Source: an uncultured Collinsella sp.
GTDB taxonomy: Bacteria > Actinomycetota > Coriobacteriia > Coriobacteriales > Coriobacteriaceae
Direction: 5' to 3'
Length of the DNA stretch: 16,749 nt
Assembly: GCA_900544425.1 (NCBI GenBank)
Contig: UQUX01000030.1
Location: 1-16,749 of the forward strand
A program made the translations under genes and the position numbers. Position 1 is the stretch's first letter. Each line of letters opens with the position of its first letter. Below the pieces are notes generated by a model. It had not been told where the DNA came from, searched no databases, and saw only the letters and a list, made by a program, of their open reading frames with translations. Of this stretch, positions 13,531 to 16,749 are shown piece after piece.

Positions 13531-14367
13531 CTACTGAACACCAAGCACTCCAAAGAACGCGCCGGCGATACTCACGAGCAGGATCACGAGCATGATGACC
13601 AGCGGATTCATCTTCTTCTTGAGCATGAGATAGACGATTCCAAACAGCCCCATCGTGACAAAGCCCGGGAAGATTCCGTTGAGCAGCTCGGCCAGCGTCT
13701 GAGCACCATCGCCCGCACCGACCATGAGCGGAATGTCCACGGTGACCATCTCCATGGTCATAGCGCCGATCACCATGGCGCCCATGATAGAGGCCATCTT
13801 GACGATCGTGTCCATAATGCCCGATTCCTGGACCTTGCTGATCATGTCCGAGCCAAAGCGATACCCCACAAACGTCAGCAGGTAACGGATGATGTAGTGA
13901 GGGACATTGAACACGAGCAGGAACAAAATCGGGCCAAGAATAGAGCCCTGTAGCGCCAGCGACGTGCCGACACCCGTTGCCAAAATTCGCAGCGTGCCCC
14001 AGTAGAAGGCATCGCCCACGCCGGACAGCGGCCCCATCAAAGCAAGCTTGACATTAGAGATCGCGCTCGTGTCAAAGCTATCGTCAGTAGCGTTGACCTC
14101 CTCCATTGCAGCGGCGATGGACATGGGGAGCGTCGAGATGTACGGCGTGACGTTATAGAGCTCCATATGGCGCTTGAGGGCGGCCTTAAAGTCCGCATCC
14201 TGCGGATACAGCTTGCGAAGGATCGGCATAAGGGCCCACATAAAGCCGATATGGCCCATACGCTCGTAGTTCCAGGAATGCTCATAGGGAATCGAGCGCC
14301 AGAACAGCTTCTTAAGGTCTGCGCGGGAAATCAGCCCGTCGTAAGAAGACTCAAACTTAAAACTCAT
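13531..14367 (-). CDS. PTS mannose-family transporter, membrane subunit IID
   Basis: Forms the membrane channel of a mannose/fructose/sorbose-family phosphotransferase system together with IIC. The 278-residue product begins with an amphipathic FWRSIPYEHSWNYERM segment (22-37), typical of IID. It contains the family signature MGPLSGVGDAFYWGT (111-125) and hydrophobic C-terminal segments at about 145-165, 190-205, 235-250 and 255-275. ATG 14367 is chosen because the family N-terminus begins there; it overlaps the end of the IIC gene by 11 bases, so translation is coupled. The longer frame upstream lies inside the IIC gene. Substrate is suggested only by the neighbouring deglycase and FrlC-like genes: probably a glycated amino acid. 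Confidence 0.94.
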   Translation of the reverse strand: MSFKFESSYDGLISRADLKKLFWRSIPYEHSWNYERMGHIGFMWALMPILRKLYPQDADFKAALKRHMELYNVTPYISTLPMSIAAAMEEVNATDDSFDTSAISNVKLALMGPLSGVGDAFYWGTLRILATGVGTSLALQGSILGPILFLLVFNVPHYIIRYLLTFVGYRFGSDMISKVQESGIMDTIVKMASIMGAMVIGAMTMEMVTVDIPLMVGAGDGAQTLAELLNGIFPGFVTMGLFGIVYLMLKKKMNPLVIMLVILLVSIAGAFFGVLGVQ

Positions 14368-15148
14368 CGAACCCACTCCCAATCGCAGGATCCTCGGTTG
14401 CCACTGCGGGCTGCTCCGCCTTTTTCTTGTCACCCAAAACCGTCATCGCGACGACGATGATCGCGGCAAAGATCGCCACGCCCGTCGTGCTAATGCCAAA
14501 GTAGGCGACGAGGAAGAAGCCAGCGAAGAAGAACGGCGCCACAGTCTTGTTCATAATCATCTGAGCCAGCATTGCAAAACCGAGCGCGGGCAAGAAGGCG
14601 GCGGCGACATCCATACCGGTCTGAACGAAATCGGGGATGATGTTGAGCAGGCTGGCAACAGCATCGGCGCCAAAGAAGAATGCCAGGGGAATAATCAGCA
14701 GGCCGCACCAGCTCTGCGCGTAGCCGGCGATGAGCATGTTGCGCGTGATGGCCTTGGTGTCTCCGTCCTCGACGTTTTTGTCGATACGGTGCACCAGCAG
14801 CAGCATCACCGGCTGGCCCAGGGCGGTATCGAGCGCCAGGACGATCGTTGCGATGGGAATACCCAGGGTCAGGGCCGCCGAAGCGTCCGCGCCGGCCTGC
14901 ATGGCAAGCGACACACCCAGAATGGTTCCGGAAATCGTATCGGGCGGGTTATACGCACCGACTGAGATGGCGCCGACCATGGCAAGCTCCATTGTGGCGC
15001 CCATGATCGTGCCGGTCACCATGTCGCCCATGACAAGGCCAACCAGAGGTCCGAGCACGATCGGGCGCTGGAGGTAGCTCGTACCCGTCAGCCACTCGGA
15101 ATAGCCCAAAAGGGCGATCAGGAAAATCAGGATTGTCTTGATAACCAT
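14357..15148 (-). CDS. PTS mannose-family transporter, membrane subunit IIC
   Basis: Integral membrane component that binds and translocates the sugar. The 263-residue product is strongly hydrophobic, with family blocks RPIVLGPLVGLVMGD (28-42) and GATMELAMVGAISVGAYNPPD (starting near 50), the latter being the sugar-binding region of EII-Sor type IIC. Several more membrane helices follow, and a short charged C-terminal tail (KKKAEQPAV onwards) ends the protein. The ATG at 15148 has an AGGGG ribosome-binding site overlapping the end of the IIB gene, eight bases after its stop. The 3' end overlaps the IID gene by 11 bases. Confidence 0.95.
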   Translation of the reverse strand: MVIKTILIFLIALLGYSEWLTGTSYLQRPIVLGPLVGLVMGDMVTGTIMGATMELAMVGAISVGAYNPPDTISGTILGVSLAMQAGADASAALTLGIPIATIVLALDTALGQPVMLLLVHRIDKNVEDGDTKAITRNMLIAGYAQSWCGLLIIPLAFFFGADAVASLLNIIPDFVQTGMDVAAAFLPALGFAMLAQMIMNKTVAPFFFAGFFLVAYFGISTTGVAIFAAIIVVAMTVLGDKKKAEQPAVATEDPAIGSGFDEF

Positions 15149-15156
15149 GACAGCCC

Positions 15157-15627
15157 CTAACCGATAACCTTCGCGGCGTCAGTCTTCGCATCTGCCGGAA
15201 TCATCTGAATGAACAGTTCATAGCCCTCGCCGAGCAGCTCTTTGACGTATGCCTCGTTTTCGGGCGTAAGGAACACGCTCGTCGAGACCTGGCGGGCATT
15301 CTCGCTAAAGGCAACGTTGCCGAGGTTGATCTTCTTGACTCCCATCGCCTTGGCGACGGCACCGGCCTGCTGGATCGTCTCGCAAACCACGAAGAGCTTG
15401 TACTTGTCGGTCACTCCGCTCTGGAGCGCCTTGACGGCATCCTCGGTGTTTTTGACAACGACCTTGCAGCCCTCCGGCTTTGCAAGGGACAGGGCCTGCA
15501 GACGAAGCTTGTCATTGAGGACCGTGTCGCTCACCAACAAGATGCAGTCGGCACCCAGAGCCGAGGTCCAGCTAACGGCAACCTGGCCGTGAAGCAGTCG
15601 ATAGTCCACGCGAATCATCTGAATCAT
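15157..15627 (-). CDS. PTS mannose-family transporter, cytoplasmic subunit IIB
   Basis: Phosphoryl carrier that receives phosphate from IIA and passes it to the incoming sugar. The 156-residue product has the canonical N-terminal motif RVDYRLLHGQVAVSW with the phosphorylated His13, and NLGNVAF (101-107) in place of the commoner NVGG loop of the family. Length is normal for IIB-Man/Sor. ATG 15627 is preceded by AGGGAGC. The gene lies 17 bp after IIA and eight bp before IIC, in the standard A-B-C-D order. The four domains are separate polypeptides. Confidence 0.95.
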   Translation of the reverse strand: MIQMIRVDYRLLHGQVAVSWTSALGADCILLVSDTVLNDKLRLQALSLAKPEGCKVVVKNTEDAVKALQSGVTDKYKLFVVCETIQQAGAVAKAMGVKKINLGNVAFSENARQVSTSVFLTPENEAYVKELLGEGYELFIQMIPADAKTDAAKVIG

Positions 15628-15644
15628 GATGTGCTCCCTAGTGG

Positions 15645-16061
15645 TTAAAACTCATCGAGTTCGGCCTGCCCCAGCAGGTCGTTGACGTACTTGACCTTGG
15701 TGTCGTCCGCCTCGACGATCTGGCGAATGGCCTCATCGATCGGGGTGGATTCGGGCACGAACAGCAGCTGAATAAGGAGCGGCAGGTTCATGTTGGTCAC
15801 GAGGTGCGTGTTAGGACGCGTCTGGACGATCTTGGTGAACTCGTTGTTGACGCTGCCGCCAAAGAGGTCGGTGCACACGACGACCTCATCGTCCGCGGCA
15901 AAGCCGTCCAGAATCGCTGCGGCCTCCTTGGTCAGGTCCTCGTTTCCGTCGACATACATAGAGAGCGCATGGACGTTTTCGCGCTCGCCGGAAAGCAGGC
16001 CGATGCTCTCGACGATTCCAGACGCAAAATGAGCATGGGACGCCACGATAAACTGCCTCAT
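15645..16061 (-). CDS. PTS mannose-family transporter, cytoplasmic subunit IIA
   Basis: Accepts phosphate from HPr and passes it to IIB. The 138-residue product starts MRQFIVASHAHFASGIVESI; His9 aligns with the phosphorylated His of IIA-Man. CTDLFGGSVNNEF (63-75) is the second family signature. The C-terminus ends in acidic LDEF. ATG 16061 is preferred because of the strong GGAAGGGG ribosome-binding site and the family N-terminus; a longer open frame to 16145 would run through the terminator hairpin. It is the first PTS gene, 87 bp after the SIS deglycase gene; a strong intrinsic terminator lies in that gap only about 30 bp before this start. Confidence 0.95.
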   Translation of the reverse strand: MRQFIVASHAHFASGIVESIGLLSGERENVHALSMYVDGNEDLTKEAAAILDGFAADDEVVVCTDLFGGSVNNEFTKIVQTRPNTHLVTNMNLPLLIQLLFVPESTPIDEAIRQIVEADDTKVKYVNDLLGQAELDEF

Positions 16062-16091
16062 TCGATTCCCCTTCCTAGCGAATTTCGGCAT

Positions 16092-16120
16092 AAAAATGCC
16101 CGGACGCATGCGCCCGGGCA
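16092..16120 (-). terminator. Intrinsic terminator between the SIS deglycase and PTS IIA genes
   Basis: On the minus strand TGCCCGG (16114-16120) and CCGGGCA (16097-16103) form a GC-rich stem around a 10-nt loop, followed at once by TTTTT (16092-16096). This is a standard rho-independent signal. It lies 29 bp after the deglycase stop and about 30 bp before the IIA start, too close to fit a new promoter in between, so it probably works as a leaky terminator inside the operon. Confidence 0.8.
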
Positions 16121-16148
16121 GGGTGCTTCTTAAATGAGTGGTCAACTA

Positions 16149-16736
16149 TTAGTAGTCGAACTGGTGATAGTAACGACGGTAGTTGAGGTTGTGCTTGGTG
16201 ACCGTCTCGTAGTAAGCGGCAAGGCGATCGGTGATCAGCGAGGAGAGGATCCACGGAGACACGATGACGCGGAACTCGTCGTCAAGGCCGGGGATCGCGA
16301 ACTCGGCGGTGTCGATGATGTTGATGTCGGTGTCGCCGGTCACGCCGCGGGTCAGGAACGCGCGGACGCGCTCGTCGAGCTTGCGGTTCTCGTCCTCGCC
16401 CATGAACAGGAACACGGGGACGCCGGGCTCCACGAGCTCGAGGGTGCCGTGGAAGAAGTCGGCCGAGGTGATGTAGCGGGTGCGCTTCCACTGCATCTCC
16501 TCGAGGATGCACATCGAGAACAGGATCGTCTCGCCCCACAGGGCGCCGGAGCCGATGAACATGGTGTAGGGGGCCAGGGCGTACTTCTTGGCGAGCTCCT
16601 CGGCGCGCGGCTCGAAGCGCTTGCGGATATCGAGCATGTCCTTCCAGATGTCCTTGGTCTGCTCGATAAACAGGTCAAACTTGGGGAAGCAGCCGCGGCG
16701 GTTGAGCAGGCGCAGGCCGAAGCAGTCGGCGAGACC
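16149..16736 (-). CDS. SIS-domain sugar-phosphate deglycase, FrlB/FraB/Gfr-like (5' end missing)
   Basis: The last 195 residues of a sugar isomerase (SIS) domain protein of the family that cleaves 6-phosphorylated Amadori products such as fructoselysine 6-phosphate into glucose 6-phosphate and the amino acid. Visible blocks are GLRLLNRRGCFPKFD, the SIS substrate loop IGSGALWGET, ILEEMQWKRTRYI, ITSADFFHGTLELVEPG (the FFHG region carries a catalytic-type His) and a C-terminal YETVTKHNLNYRRYYHQFDY ending. The whole family is about 330-350 residues, so the N-terminal SIS half is beyond the window. Upstream an in-frame TAA (16737-16739) touches the adapter-like end and is probably an artefact. Third positions are almost all G or C, hinting at high expression. 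Being upstream of the four PTS genes, it is the best clue to the transported substrate. Deglycase is favoured over glucosamine-phosphate-type isomerases by the neighbours, not proven. Confidence 0.82.
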   Translation of the reverse strand, partial: GLADCFGLRLLNRRGCFPKFDLFIEQTKDIWKDMLDIRKRFEPRAEELAKKYALAPYTMFIGSGALWGETILFSMCILEEMQWKRTRYITSADFFHGTLELVEPGVPVFLFMGEDENRKLDERVRAFLTRGVTGDTDINIIDTAEFAIPGLDDEFRVIVSPWILSSLITDRLAAYYETVTKHNLNYRRYYHQFDY

Positions 16737-16740
16737 TTAG

Positions 16741-16749
16741 AGATCGGAA
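16741..16749. other. Sequencing-adapter remnant at the contig end
   Basis: The final nine bases AGATCGGAA equal the first nine bases of the Illumina TruSeq adapter (AGATCGGAAGAGC). They sit exactly at the end, where read-through contamination would, and coincide with a break in an otherwise well-conserved reading frame. Chance identity over nine bases at a chosen position is unlikely. Confidence 0.85.

Noticed and set aside
1..16749. CRISPR arrays, tRNA or rRNA genes, insertion sequences, phage genes
   Set aside because: No regularly spaced direct repeats, cloverleaf sequences, transposase motifs or terminal inverted repeats with target duplications were seen on either strand.

Overview
The window is high-GC bacterial DNA with compact, mostly leftward operons. 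A hisZ-hisG fusion, a mannose-family PTS next to a sugar deglycase, a stand-alone LarC C-terminal domain and the overall style suggest a gut actinobacterium of the Coriobacteriia, most likely Collinsella or a close relative. This is an inference from gene content; there is no rRNA or other marker. The right end finishes in nine bases identical to the start of the Illumina TruSeq adapter, so the window is probably a whole draft contig, cut inside eno on the left and inside a deglycase gene on the right.

Left part (1-3035, all minus strand): larC2-like gene, yfcE-type phosphodiesterase and mazG form a likely operon ended by a clear intrinsic terminator (1036-1080). Enolase follows as a separate unit and runs off the left end.

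Middle (3386-12440): a complete histidine pathway. hisZG, hisD, hisC, hisB, hisH, hisA, hisF, hisI and hisE lie in one minus-strand array. A PHP-type histidinol-phosphatase (hisK) on the plus strand converges on its 3' end. Together they cover every step from PRPP and ATP to histidine. hisD-hisC-hisB and hisH-hisA-hisF are joined tightly or overlap. Three wider junctions (hisZG-hisD, hisB-hisH, hisF-hisI) each hold predicted RNA structure, and a 12-bp hairpin lies in the hisZG leader. No histidine T-box and no His-rich leader peptide were found.

Right part (12611-16736, minus strand): a sugar-isomerase (SIS) deglycase of the FrlB/FraB/Gfr type (5' end missing), the four mannose-family PTS components IIA, IIB, IIC and IID, and a FrlC-like TIM-barrel sugar isomerase/epimerase. 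The set looks like an uptake and breakdown route for a glycated amino acid (Amadori product) such as fructoselysine or glucoselysine. Two terminator-like hairpins sit directly in front of ribosome-binding sites inside this operon, which suggests differential expression of its parts.

The most interesting items are the putative Amadori-compound operon with its internal attenuators, the HisZ-HisG fusion with an unusual cysteine cluster, the orphan LarC2 domain, and three intergenic palindromic elements that could be dispersed repeats.
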